DNA of 64,000 bases from Oceanibaculum nanhaiense (GTDB lineage Bacteria > Pseudomonadota > Alphaproteobacteria > Oceanibaculales > Oceanibaculaceae), in the NCBI RefSeq assembly GCF_002148795.1, contig NZ_MPOB01000003.1, positions 1-64,000 of the forward strand, given 5' to 3'. A program made the position numbers and the translations under genes. The notes under the pieces were generated by a model. That model was not told the DNA's origin and did not search any database. It saw nothing but the letters and a program-made list of their open reading frames with translations. Shown piece after piece: positions 1 to 8,086 of this stretch. How positions within the stretch are numbered: the stretch's first letter is position 1; each line of letters opens with the position of its first letter.

Positions 1-190
1 TGCGTCTTTTGTGATGTGCCCGTTTGGCCAACGCATGGATAGATAGGGGTTCCCGCTAGGGGAAGGTCAAGCCCTGCCGGAACCAACCCCGTCCGAGCCC
101 AGGAATGACCGCTCGCGAGTTTCCACTCGAGCACCCACAGCGACTCCACACGGGCCGCTAAGTTATTGAAATATATAGGGTAAAAAGCGT
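1..190. other. Intergenic stretch, nothing recognised
   Basis: This stretch lies downstream of the tRNA-Glu gene. I see no convincing reading frame, RNA gene or strong terminator hairpin. On the minus strand a short T-run follows directly after the tRNA CCA end and could help 3' processing or termination. A gene entering from the left of the window cannot be excluded. Confidence 0.4.
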
Positions 191-266
191 TGGCGTCCCC
201 ACGGGGATTCGAACCCCGGTTGCCGCCGTGAGAGGGCGGTGTCCTAGGCCTCTAGACGATGGGGAC
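191..266 (-). tRNA. tRNA-Glu (anticodon CTC)
   Basis: Read on the minus strand, the 76 nt fold as a standard tRNA. The acceptor stem pairs GTCCCCA with TGGGGAC, the anticodon stem pairs CCGCC with GGCGG around the loop CTCTCAC, and the T arm is CGGGG-TTCGAAT-CCCCG. The anticodon is CTC, reading the glutamate codon GAG. The 3' CCA is encoded in the DNA at 191-193. It lies downstream of the threonine aldolase gene on the same strand. I see no duplicated 3' end that would suggest use as an integration site. Confidence 0.97.
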
Positions 267-383
267 CGCGAGGCAAGGCGCACTTGATAGCGAAAGCTTC
301 CGCACGGTTCAAGCGATTTCGTCGGGCTTTTCCGATTGATCGCCGGATTTATCCCTCTGGCTCTGCTGGCCTGCGCCAGCACC

Positions 384-1433
384 CTACTTCGCTGCCGAAC
401 GCGCGGCGTGGGCGGCGGCGTGCTCCACGAAGTTGCGGGCCGTCGCCTCCGCCGTGTTGAAGGCGGTCACCAGCCGGATGCTGGGCGTCTCGGCACTGCC
501 CCAGCGATAGAAGGCGAAGCCGTCGGCCAGCAGCCCGTCGATGACCGCCGCCGGCAGGCGCGCGAAGATCTCGTTGCCCTCGACCGGATGGTCCAGCTCC
601 ACCCCCGGCACGCCGGCCAGCCCCTCGGCGATCAGGGCGGCCATGCGGTTGGCGTGGCGCGCGTTCTTCAGCCACAGATCGCCCTCCAGATAGGCGTCGA
701 GCTGGGAAGAGAGGAAACGCATCTTGGAGAACAGATGCCCGCCGCGCTTGCGCCGGAAGGCGAAGTCGCGGGCGAGGTCCCTGTCGAAGAACACCACGGC
801 CTCGGCGGCCAGCGCGCCATTCTTGGTGGCGCCGAAACTCAGCACATCGACACCTGCCTTCCAGGTGAGTTCCGCCGGAGAGCAGTTCTGCGCCACCAGC
901 GCATTGGCGAAGCGCGACCCGTCCATGTGCAGCTTCAGGCCGTATTTCCGGCTGATTTCGCCGATGGCAGCCACCTCGTCCGGGCTGTAACGCGTGCCGG
1001 CCTCGGTCAGGTTGGTGAGGCTGACGCAGGCCGGCTGCACATGATGCACCGTACCGATGCCGGCATTGCCGAGCCGGCGGTCGAGTTCTGCCGCGTCAAT
1101 CCGGCCGTGCGGCCCATCGACATGCACCAGCTTGGCTCCCCCCGAGAAGAATTCCGGGGCGCCGCACTCATCCTCCTCGATATGCGCATTGGGGTGGCAA
1201 TAGATCGCCCCCCAGGACGGAGTCAGGCAGGAGATCGCCAGCGCGTTCGCTGCCGTACCGGTGGCGACCGGGAAGGCCGTGACCTCTTTCTCGAAGATCG
1301 CCGACAGTTTCTCCTGCACCTTCGCGGTCAGCGGGTCGTTGCCATAGGAAGTGACGCTGCCTTCGGCCGCGCCGGTCAGTGCCGCCAGGATTTCCGGCGA
1401 GGCGCCCGTCACATTGTCGCTGCTGAAATTCAT
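384..1433 (-). CDS. Low-specificity L-threonine aldolase family protein
   Basis: 349 aa, the usual length for this PLP-dependent family, which splits threonine or allo-threonine into glycine and acetaldehyde in the cytosol. The start matches the family N-terminus (FSSDN followed by a GxxP-type loop). The probable PLP-binding lysine is near residue 204 in SFGATKNG, and the cofactor-contacting aspartate is near 171 in LHMDGSRF. The dense SYGND region near residue 30 is also typical. The gene stands in tandem downstream of a small membrane-protein gene on the same strand. Some relatives act on beta-hydroxy amino acids other than threonine, so the exact substrate is inferred. Confidence 0.9.
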   Translation of the reverse strand: MNFSSDNVTGASPEILAALTGAAEGSVTSYGNDPLTAKVQEKLSAIFEKEVTAFPVATGTAANALAISCLTPSWGAIYCHPNAHIEEDECGAPEFFSGGAKLVHVDGPHGRIDAAELDRRLGNAGIGTVHHVQPACVSLTNLTEAGTRYSPDEVAAIGEISRKYGLKLHMDGSRFANALVAQNCSPAELTWKAGVDVLSFGATKNGALAAEAVVFFDRDLARDFAFRRKRGGHLFSKMRFLSSQLDAYLEGDLWLKNARHANRMAALIAEGLAGVPGVELDHPVEGNEIFARLPAAVIDGLLADGFAFYRWGSAETPSIRLVTAFNTAEATARNFVEHAAAHAARSAAK

Positions 1434-1449
1434 CGGTCCCTACCCTTAT

Positions 1450-1487
1450 TGCGCCGGCCCTCACTGCGCCGGCCCTCACTGCGCCGG
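1450..1487. repeat. 15-bp tandem duplication carrying a stop codon
   Basis: The unit TGCGCCGGCCCTCAC occurs at 1450-1464 and 1465-1479, followed by 8 more matching bases. The second copy contains the stop codon of the small membrane-protein gene (1476-1478, minus strand). The next unit repeats an in-frame TGA at 1461-1463, and an in-frame TAA follows at 1446-1448. The coding text therefore reads PAQ-stop two or three times in succession. See the matching sites at 45311, 42771 and 51783. Confidence 0.95.
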
Positions 1488-1805
1488 TTCGAGCAGGAAG
1501 GAGCCAAGCACGCGGCCGCCGGCCATGTCGAGCACCATCAGCACATCCCTGCCGCCCTCGCCCGCCATGTGCAGGACCAGCCGGTTCCCGGCCGGCACGA
1601 TCTGCTGCAGCCGCGCGCCCGATGGCAGCGGCACCGTCGCCGGATCGAAACTGGCCAGCGGTGCCCCCGGCACAAGTGGCATCGCGATGGCAGGCTCCGG
1701 CTCGGACGCACCGCCCAGGCGCTTCGCGATGGTCACGCCGATCACCGCCACTCCGACGACAATCATGACACCCATCACCACGACGGCTATGTTCAAGGCT
1801 TTCAT
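1476..1805 (-). CDS. Small membrane-anchored protein (DUF6476-like)
   Basis: 109 aa, starting at the ATG at 1805 because the N-terminal MKALN segment leads straight into one hydrophobic helix (about residues 5-27). The rest is a small soluble domain with repeated hydrophobic/glycine strands, including a stretch with MLVLDMAGG near the C-terminus. It resembles short single-helix proteins annotated as DUF6476 in alphaproteobacteria; the name is from memory and the function is unknown. The gene is divergent from rluD, with 70 bp between the starts. Its last codons and stop lie in a tandem repeat. Confidence 0.65.
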   Translation of the reverse strand: MKALNIAVVVMGVMIVVGVAVIGVTIAKRLGGASEPEPAIAMPLVPGAPLASFDPATVPLPSGARLQQIVPAGNRLVLHMAGEGGRDVLMVLDMAGGRVLGSFLLEPAQ

Positions 1806-1875
1806 CGGCTTGGCCCCAATCTTCTCTCGGTCAGGCTTGCGAGACTCCGACGACCGGGATAGGCATTCGCCCCGC

Positions 1876-2901
1876 ATGACGCAACCGAAATCCGATCTCC
1901 CGGCCGTTTCCCCCGACCGCCGTACCGTCGCCGTCGAAACGGGCGAAGCCGGCGAACGGCTGGACCGGTTCCTGGCCGCAAGGCTGGGCGATCTGTCGCG
2001 CAGCCGGGTGAAGGCGCTGATCGAGCAGGGCATGGTTGCTGAGTCAGAGGGACCAGCCACCGATCCGTCGCAGAAGGTGAAGCCCGGCCAGTGCTTCACC
2101 GTGACGCTGCCGCCGCCGGAAGCGGCCACGCCCGGCGCGCAGGATATCCCGCTTACCGTGGTCTATGAGGATGATGATCTGATCGTCATCGACAAGCCCG
2201 CCGGCATGGTGGTTCACCCTGCCCCCGGCAACCCTGATTCGACACTGGTGAACGCGCTGCTTGGGCATTGCGGCGATACGCTAAGCGGCATTGGCGGGGT
2301 GAAGCGCCCTGGTATCGTGCACCGCATCGACAAGGATACCAGCGGCCTGCTGGTGGCCGCCAAGAACGATCTCGCCCATGCCTCGCTGACCGGGCAATTC
2401 GCCGCTCATTCCATCGACCGCGCCTATCTGGCGCTGGTCTGGGGCGTGCCGATGCCTCCCGCCGGCGAGATTGCCGGCAATATCGGACGCAGCAACCGCG
2501 ACCGCAAGAAGATGGCCGTGGTCGGCACCAGCGGGAAGCACGCGCTGACGCGCTACCGCACGCTGGGACGATATGGGGCGCTGGTCAGCCTGGTCGAATG
2601 CCGGCTGGAAACCGGCCGCACTCACCAGATCCGCGTCCATATGGCATCCATTGGCCACCCGCTGGTCGGCGACGCCCCCTATGGCGGCCGGCGTAATCGC
2701 AGCCCGGCCAATAAGAACACGGGCAGTAACGATCCCGTGAAGGCTGCGCTGTCAGGCTTCACGCGCCAGGCCCTGCATGCGCGCGAACTCGGGTTCCAGC
2801 ATCCGCGGACCGGAAAAAGAATGTTGTTTCAGAGTGCCTTACCAGCGGATATGGCGGAAATACTCGCGCTGCTCGGCCTCTCCCTCCCGGCTGGAAATTA
2901 A
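1876..2901 (+). CDS. rluD: RluA-family 23S rRNA pseudouridine synthase
   Basis: 341 aa from the ATG at 1876. An N-terminal S4 RNA-binding domain (about 25-75) precedes the pseudouridine synthase domain. The catalytic aspartate is near residue 152 in the signature HRIDKDTSGLLV, and the TGRTHQIRVH motif follows further on. RluD makes the pseudouridines of helix 69 in 23S rRNA in E. coli; RluA-family members differ in targets, so the exact sites are inferred. The gene lies immediately upstream of rpoH on the same strand, an arrangement common in alphaproteobacteria. The open frame extends upstream of 1876, but the S4 domain makes the longer form unlikely. Confidence 0.93.
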   Translation: MTQPKSDLPAVSPDRRTVAVETGEAGERLDRFLAARLGDLSRSRVKALIEQGMVAESEGPATDPSQKVKPGQCFTVTLPPPEAATPGAQDIPLTVVYEDDDLIVIDKPAGMVVHPAPGNPDSTLVNALLGHCGDTLSGIGGVKRPGIVHRIDKDTSGLLVAAKNDLAHASLTGQFAAHSIDRAYLALVWGVPMPPAGEIAGNIGRSNRDRKKMAVVGTSGKHALTRYRTLGRYGALVSLVECRLETGRTHQIRVHMASIGHPLVGDAPYGGRRNRSPANKNTGSNDPVKAALSGFTRQALHARELGFQHPRTGKRMLFQSALPADMAEILALLGLSLPAGN

Positions 2902-3019
2902 TTGTTTCCCCCGGCCACATTTATGCCATCGGCCATATGGTATATTTGGAAGCAATACCGATATCCCTAGGCCCGGTCGATACACCGGATCGGGGATCTT
3001 CTTGGAGGGAGTTTAAACA

Positions 3020-3907
3020 ATGGCAGCTGCGATCCCGTCGATTTCGGTCGTCAGCCCCGAAGGCAATCTGTCGCGCTACTTGCAGGACATCCGCAAGTTC
3101 CCGATGCTCACCCCAGAAAGCGAGTTCATGCTCGCCAAGCGCTGGACCGAGCATCAGGACGTCGATGCCGCGCACCAGATGGTGACCAGCCATCTGCGCC
3201 TTGTGGCGAAGATCGCCATGGGCTATCGCGGCTATGGCCTGCCGGTCGCCGAGCTGATCTCGGAAGGCAATCTCGGCCTGATGCACGCGGTGAAGCGTTT
3301 CGACCCGGACCGGGGCTTCCGCCTCGCCACCTACGCCATGTGGTGGATTCGCGCCGCGATACAAGAATACATCCTGCATTCCTGGTCGCTGGTGAAAATC
3401 GGCACCACGGCGGCGCAGAAGAAGCTGTTCTTCAACCTGCGCAAGCTGAAGGGCAAGCTGAACGCCATCGATGAGGGCGACCTCAGCCCGGAGAATGTCA
3501 CCAAGATCGCCACCGCGCTGGAAGTGCCGGAGCAGGATGTGGTGAACATGAACCGCCGGCTCGCCAGCCCGGACCATTCGCTGAATGCGCCGCTGCGTGT
3601 GGATGGCGATGGCGAGTGGCAGGACTGGCTGGTCGATGATTCGGAGACCCAAGAGACGATGCTGGCGGAGCATCAGGAAGTCAGCCGCCGGCGCAAGCTG
3701 CTGACCCAGTCGATGAAGGTGCTGAACGAGCGTGAGCGCAACATCCTGACGCAGCGCCGGTTGAGCGAGGATCCGATGACCCTGGAGGATCTGAGCCAGG
3801 AATATGGCATCAGCCGCGAGCGTGTCCGGCAGATCGAGGTGCGCGCCTTCGAGAAGCTGCAGAAGGCGATGAAGAACGCCGCGATCGAGGAGAAGCTGGC
3901 GCACTGA
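3020..3907 (+). CDS. rpoH: RNA polymerase heat-shock sigma factor sigma-32
   Basis: 295 aa, full length. Sigma-70 region 2 spans about 50-120. The RpoH-specific box is present as QKKLFFNLR at about 133-141, which separates RpoH from RpoD and RpoS. Region 4 with its helix-turn-helix is near 250-280 (GISRERVRQIEVRAFEKLQ). It directs RNA polymerase to heat-shock promoters for chaperones and proteases. A clear rho-independent terminator follows. The upstream gap (2902-3019) is A+T-rich for this genome and probably holds the promoter, but I cannot assign it to a sigma class. Confidence 0.97.
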   Translation: MAAAIPSISVVSPEGNLSRYLQDIRKFPMLTPESEFMLAKRWTEHQDVDAAHQMVTSHLRLVAKIAMGYRGYGLPVAELISEGNLGLMHAVKRFDPDRGFRLATYAMWWIRAAIQEYILHSWSLVKIGTTAAQKKLFFNLRKLKGKLNAIDEGDLSPENVTKIATALEVPEQDVVNMNRRLASPDHSLNAPLRVDGDGEWQDWLVDDSETQETMLAEHQEVSRRRKLLTQSMKVLNERERNILTQRRLSEDPMTLEDLSQEYGISRERVRQIEVRAFEKLQKAMKNAAIEEKLAH

Positions 3908-3938
3908 CCCGCCAGCCCCACTCCCTGTCGCGCAAACG

Positions 3939-3967
3939 AAAAGCCCCCGGAAACGGGGGCTTTTTTT
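3939..3967 (+). terminator. Rho-independent terminator after rpoH
   Basis: A hairpin pairs AAGCCCCCG with CGGGGGCTT around a GAAA tetraloop and runs into seven T residues. It starts about 32 bp after the rpoH stop. The convergent membrane-protein gene ends at 3991. Confidence 0.95.
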
Positions 3968-3990
3968 GTCTCGAAAGATCACACCGGGTT

Positions 3991-4602
3991 TCAGCTCTTG
4001 GCCTGCTCGCCGTCGGGTTCCCCCTCCTCCGGCTTGGCAAGCGCGGCGGGCTTGTCGCCCGCCGGCTCGGCGCTGGCGCTGCGGGTAATGCTGTCGCCCC
4101 ATTCCGACACCAGATCCTTCTGGTATTCACGCAGCTTCTGGATTCGCCGGTCGAGCTGGAAGCGCAGATAGGCGGCAACGACATGTGGCGCCGCATAATA
4201 GATGATCCAGCCGACGGACGCGGCGGCATACATCACCATCCAGGAGACCGGATCGCCGACGATCCGCCAGGCCATCGCGAAGCTGTGCTCCTGCGTCCAC
4301 AATTGCAGCATGAAGGGCAGGACACCGCAGAAATTCATGCAGCCAACCGAGAAGGCGGCATATTTCTCGCGCCGCCCATCGACAATATAGGCGACCAGCG
4401 TCGGCATCATCCCGACCGCCGCGACGACCATCGTCGGCAATACCGCCAGCCCCAGCCCCAGAACCACGACCAGCATCAGCAGCTTCCAGCCGCCCCGGCT
4501 TTGCTGCTTGTTCTTGCCCCCTGGGCCGCCGGGCCGCCGACCGCCACCGCCACCGCCGGGTGGCGCCTTGGCTTTCGCCTTCGTCTTCGCCTTGTCGCTC
4601 AT
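3991..4602 (-). CDS. Membrane protein with a Lys/Ala/Gly/Pro-rich N-terminus
   Basis: 203 aa from the ATG at 4602. Residues 1-36 are basic and low-complexity, with a KAKTKAKAK run and a poly-glycine stretch. About three or four hydrophobic segments follow, near 38-58, 62-75, 82-103 and 119-147, then a charged tail of about 55 residues. No enzyme motif is visible and I do not recognise a named family. It lies 28 bp downstream of the kinase-like gene on the same strand, so the two are probably co-transcribed and may form one membrane complex. That pairing is inference from spacing. Confidence 0.75.
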   Translation of the reverse strand: MSDKAKTKAKAKAPPGGGGGGRRPGGPGGKNKQQSRGGWKLLMLVVVLGLGLAVLPTMVVAAVGMMPTLVAYIVDGRREKYAAFSVGCMNFCGVLPFMLQLWTQEHSFAMAWRIVGDPVSWMVMYAAASVGWIIYYAAPHVVAAYLRFQLDRRIQKLREYQKDLVSEWGDSITRSASAEPAGDKPAALAKPEEGEPDGEQAKS

Positions 4603-4630
4603 GATCCCGGTGCCAATCGCATTACATTCG

Positions 4631-6628
4631 TCATACCAGATAAAAGGCCAGAATCGCGAAAGACGCCAGGCCGCCAATGACGCCACTGGCCACAGCCGAC
4701 ACCTGCTCGCCCAGCACTCTGGCTGTATATTCCATATAATTCGCCTCGTTTTGCAGAGTCTTCACCTGCATGTCGGCCCGCCCGAAGCTCGCAATCGCCG
4801 CCCGGTACCCCTGTTCGTCCTTGGTGCGGGCCTGCGTATCCTCCACCAGGACCATCATCTTGCCAATGATGCCCGATTTCGCCGCCACCTCCAACTCGCT
4901 CAACATCTGCTTGCGGCGTTTCAAATTGTGAAACTGGCTCAGCACCGGGCGAAGATGGATTTCCAGCCAGCGGCACAGGTTCGGCAAGGCGCCGTTGCTC
5001 GACAAGCCCTGCACGAACGCCATCAGCCGGACCTGCGCCACGATGCGCGCAAAACCGTCCGAATCGTCGGCCAACGGCCGCACCCAGCGGTCCGTCACCT
5101 GCCGGCAGCGCGCGGCGATAAAGGCCGCCGTATGCCGGTCCAGCGGCTCGTTGGAGGGCAGCCTTTCAGAGACCGCCGCCTCCATCGCCGGCAGCAGATC
5201 CTCGTAATTCACGATCATCCGGCTTTCGATCAGCGGGCTGAGGCAATGAAACGAGGCGCTCAGCTCGTAAATCACCCGCTCATAACCGAAGCCCGGGCCG
5301 GTCTGCGCCATCATCGTCGCCATGCGCTCCAGCAGGCTTTGTTGCCGGGCCAGATCGCTGCGCTGGGCAGTATTCGTGGAAAACCAGGTGGACGGAACCT
5401 TCGCCGCCAGCAATTCGCCCAGCTTCTGCCGCTGCGCCTGATTGCCGGCACTGGCCGGCACCATATAGGCGATGCCGTCCGGATTGACGCTGATCCCCTT
5501 GAAGCTGATCGGCGATGACGGAAACAGCACCATGCAGGCCCGCGACAAGGCCTTGGCATCCGCCGGTTCCGGCCCGGTGCCACCGACGATGCCGTGCAGT
5601 GACTTGGCCATCTCTTCGACATGCAGGCTGCGGCGCAGCCAATTGTCGAAGGCGGGGTTGCGCACCATCTGCGCGCCGCTTTCCCAGTCCAGGGACAGCC
5701 GGAAGGCTGCCGACTGGCTGGTCACGCATTCCGCCTTGCCAATGGTGATCGCGCGGGCGGCCTTTGGCGGCAGCTTGCCGCGCAGCGTCTTGCGGTGCCG
5801 GCCGGCAAGCCAGTGTTCCAGGTCGGTAATGCCCCAGCGGTCGCGCGGATCGTCATTCAGCAGCCCGCGCAGCATTTCCACGATGGGAAGCGACAGGGTA
5901 TAGCGGCTGGCCAGCGCGGAGAACGAGCCCAGCTCCATCTTCAGATGCAGCAGGTCGTTGCCGCCCCCCTCCGCTTCGGGTTTCTTGCCCAGCAGCAGGC
6001 ACAGGATGGTGGCACCCAGCGCGTAGTAATCGTCTGTATGCTCACCATCGCCGCGGCCCAGCGGATCGGCCATGGCGCTCTCGATCGGTTCCAGAAAGTC
6101 AGGCTGGTCGGCCGCAGGCGGCGCCGAGAAGCACTCGCCCAGCACCAGCCCCCTATTGTCGCCGGAATGAAACAGGTTGGAGGGCCGGATGGCGCGGTGC
6201 GTGACGTTGCGCACCTGCAACTCCTTCAGCACCGGCAATATGCGTGGCAGTATCTGCCGCTCGATCGCCTCTTCCGGAAACGGCTTGAAGGGCGCATCGC
6301 CGCCTGGCGACAGCCGTGCGCCCGCCGGCCGCTCATAGATCAGGCACATCTGCCGATGGGCATCGCCGCGCCGGCCGGTCTGCCCGGAATCCAGCAGCGT
6401 CAGCAGGCCCGGCAGGCGGCAGTCGCGCATCTCCTCCATCGCCGACAACCGCACCGGCAGCCGGCGGTCCAGCAGCAGCCCCATCAGGGGAAGCGGCCGG
6501 TCACCCTGGCTATCGATCACCGAATAGGCTTTGGCGCGCGGTGAATCGAAGGCCGGCAGGGGATCGTCCATGACGATCTCGTACCGCCCCTTCAGCGTCA
6601 GCTTGCCGTTTGCCGCCGCCTCGGCCAT
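4631..6628 (-). CDS. Tail-anchored serine/threonine kinase-like protein, probable pseudokinase
   Basis: 665 aa. Residues about 15-275 look like a Hanks-type kinase fold. The catalytic-loop equivalent reads THRAIRPSNLF where active kinases have HRDxKxxN, so the catalytic Asp is Ala and the following Lys is Arg. The DFG position appears as LGECF. No glycine-rich loop or VAIK lysine is evident, while the late-lobe pattern DDYYALGATILCLLLG is kept. Residues about 280-640 are an unrecognised helical region, and the protein ends in one hydrophobic helix of about 20 residues, suggesting a C-terminal membrane anchor with the kinase-like part in the cytoplasm. It precedes a small membrane-protein gene. 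Loss of activity is inferred from the motifs; some kinases tolerate unusual catalytic residues. Confidence 0.75.
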   Translation of the reverse strand: MAEAAANGKLTLKGRYEIVMDDPLPAFDSPRAKAYSVIDSQGDRPLPLMGLLLDRRLPVRLSAMEEMRDCRLPGLLTLLDSGQTGRRGDAHRQMCLIYERPAGARLSPGGDAPFKPFPEEAIERQILPRILPVLKELQVRNVTHRAIRPSNLFHSGDNRGLVLGECFSAPPAADQPDFLEPIESAMADPLGRGDGEHTDDYYALGATILCLLLGKKPEAEGGGNDLLHLKMELGSFSALASRYTLSLPIVEMLRGLLNDDPRDRWGITDLEHWLAGRHRKTLRGKLPPKAARAITIGKAECVTSQSAAFRLSLDWESGAQMVRNPAFDNWLRRSLHVEEMAKSLHGIVGGTGPEPADAKALSRACMVLFPSSPISFKGISVNPDGIAYMVPASAGNQAQRQKLGELLAAKVPSTWFSTNTAQRSDLARQQSLLERMATMMAQTGPGFGYERVIYELSASFHCLSPLIESRMIVNYEDLLPAMEAAVSERLPSNEPLDRHTAAFIAARCRQVTDRWVRPLADDSDGFARIVAQVRLMAFVQGLSSNGALPNLCRWLEIHLRPVLSQFHNLKRRKQMLSELEVAAKSGIIGKMMVLVEDTQARTKDEQGYRAAIASFGRADMQVKTLQNEANYMEYTARVLGEQVSAVASGVIGGLASFAILAFYLV

Positions 6629-6742
6629 CCGCCTACCTCATCAGCCAGTCGATAATCGTTATTATGCTAGCACCTATGGGGCGATCTCCACGAGAAAACT
6701 TCACATTGCTTTCCAAGCAAAAACCGAATGGCGGAAACGGCT

Positions 6743-8032
6743 TTAATCTGCAAAGGGGTCTTTCATCAGAATGGTGTCATCGCGATCCGGGCTGGTGGAC
6801 AGCAGCGCCACCGGCGCCTCGATCAGCTCTTCAATACGGCGGATATATTTGATCGCGGTAGCCGGCAGATCCTTGTAGCTGCGGGCGCCTTGGGTGCTGT
6901 CCTGCCAGCCTTCGAAGGTCTCGTAGATCGGCTCGACCTTGGCCTGCAATTCCTTGCCGGCCGGAAAGTGATCATATTCCTTGCCATCATGGCGATAGCC
7001 GATGCAGACCTTGATCTCATCCAGCCCATCCAGCACGTCCAGCTTGGTCAGCGCGATGCCGTCGATGCCGCCGACCTTCACCGCCTGACGCACCATCACC
7101 GCGTCGAACCAGCCGCAGCGCCGCTTGCGCCCGGTGACCGTGCCGAATTCGCGGCCACGCTCGCCCAGGCGCTGGCCGATCTCGTTCTCCTGCTCGGTCG
7201 GGAACGGACCGGAACCGACGCGCGTCGTGTAGGCCTTGGTGATGCCCAGCACATAGCCGACTTGGCTCGGCCCGATACCCGCACCGCTGGACGCCTGCCC
7301 CGCCACCGTGTTGGAGGAGGTGACATAGGGATAGGTGCCATGATCGATATCCAGCATGGTGCCCTGCGCGCCTTCCAGCAGCACCCGCTTGCTCTGCTTG
7401 CGGGCTTCCTCCAGATGGCGCCAGACGCTGTGCGCATAGGGCAGCAGCTTCGGCGCCACCTCCTGCAAGGCGGCCAGCAGGGCGGCGGCGTCGATCTCCT
7501 CCACGCCAAGGCCACGCAGGAAAGCATTGTGGTGGGCGACCAGGTCATCGACCTTCTCGGCCAGCGTCTCCGGCTCGGCCAGATCGCAGACGCGGATGGC
7601 GCGGCGGCCGACCTTGTCCTCGTAGGCCGGGCCGATGCCGCGTCCGGTGGTGCCGATCTTGCGCACGCCCTTGGCCTCTTCGCGCGCCTGGTCGATGCGC
7701 TGGTGCAGCGGCAGGATCAGCGCCGCATTGTCGGCGACCAGCAGGGTTTCGGGGGTGATGTTCAGCCCCTGGGCGCGCACCGTCTCGATCTCGCGCAGCA
7801 ATGCCCAGGGATCGACCACCACGCCATTGCCGATGATTGACAGCTTGCCGCGCACCACGCCCGACGGCAGCAGGCTGAGCTTGTAGGTCTGGCTGCCGCA
7901 GACAATGGTATGGCCGGCATTGTGGCCGCCCTGGAAGCGCACCACCACATCGGCGCGCTCGGAGAGCCAATCGACAATCTTGCCCTTACCTTCATCGCCC
8001 CACTGGGCGCCGATGACCGTAACGTTGGACAT
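6743..8032 (-). CDS. purA: Adenylosuccinate synthetase
   Basis: 429 aa, the usual length. The P-loop-like [10 protein letters not shown] lies near residues 9-18, followed by [10 protein letters not shown] near 35-45 and the conserved GSGPFPTE segment in the C-terminal half. PurA joins IMP and aspartate using GTP to make adenylosuccinate, the first committed step to AMP, in the cytosol. It lies 54 bp downstream of hisZ on the same strand, a pairing common in alphaproteobacteria, and the two are probably one transcript. Confidence 0.98.
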   Translation of the reverse strand: MSNVTVIGAQWGDEGKGKIVDWLSERADVVVRFQGGHNAGHTIVCGSQTYKLSLLPSGVVRGKLSIIGNGVVVDPWALLREIETVRAQGLNITPETLLVADNAALILPLHQRIDQAREEAKGVRKIGTTGRGIGPAYEDKVGRRAIRVCDLAEPETLAEKVDDLVAHHNAFLRGLGVEEIDAAALLAALQEVAPKLLPYAHSVWRHLEEARKQSKRVLLEGAQGTMLDIDHGTYPYVTSSNTVAGQASSGAGIGPSQVGYVLGITKAYTTRVGSGPFPTEQENEIGQRLGERGREFGTVTGRKRRCGWFDAVMVRQAVKVGGIDGIALTKLDVLDGLDEIKVCIGYRHDGKEYDHFPAGKELQAKVEPIYETFEGWQDSTQGARSYKDLPATAIKYIRRIEELIEAPVALLSTSPDRDDTILMKDPFAD

Positions 8033-8086
8033 GCTGCTTACTCGCGGTTTCGTGCGTTACTGAAGATAGTCTGTAGCGTGATATGC

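Noticed and set aside
191-266. tRNA-Glu as an attachment site for an integrated element
   Set aside because: No second copy of the tRNA 3' end and no integrase gene is seen in the window.
336-1862. 508-aa open frame on the plus strand
   Set aside because: It is opposite the threonine aldolase gene, has no recognisable motif and has the Arg/His/Gln-rich composition of a G+C shadow frame.
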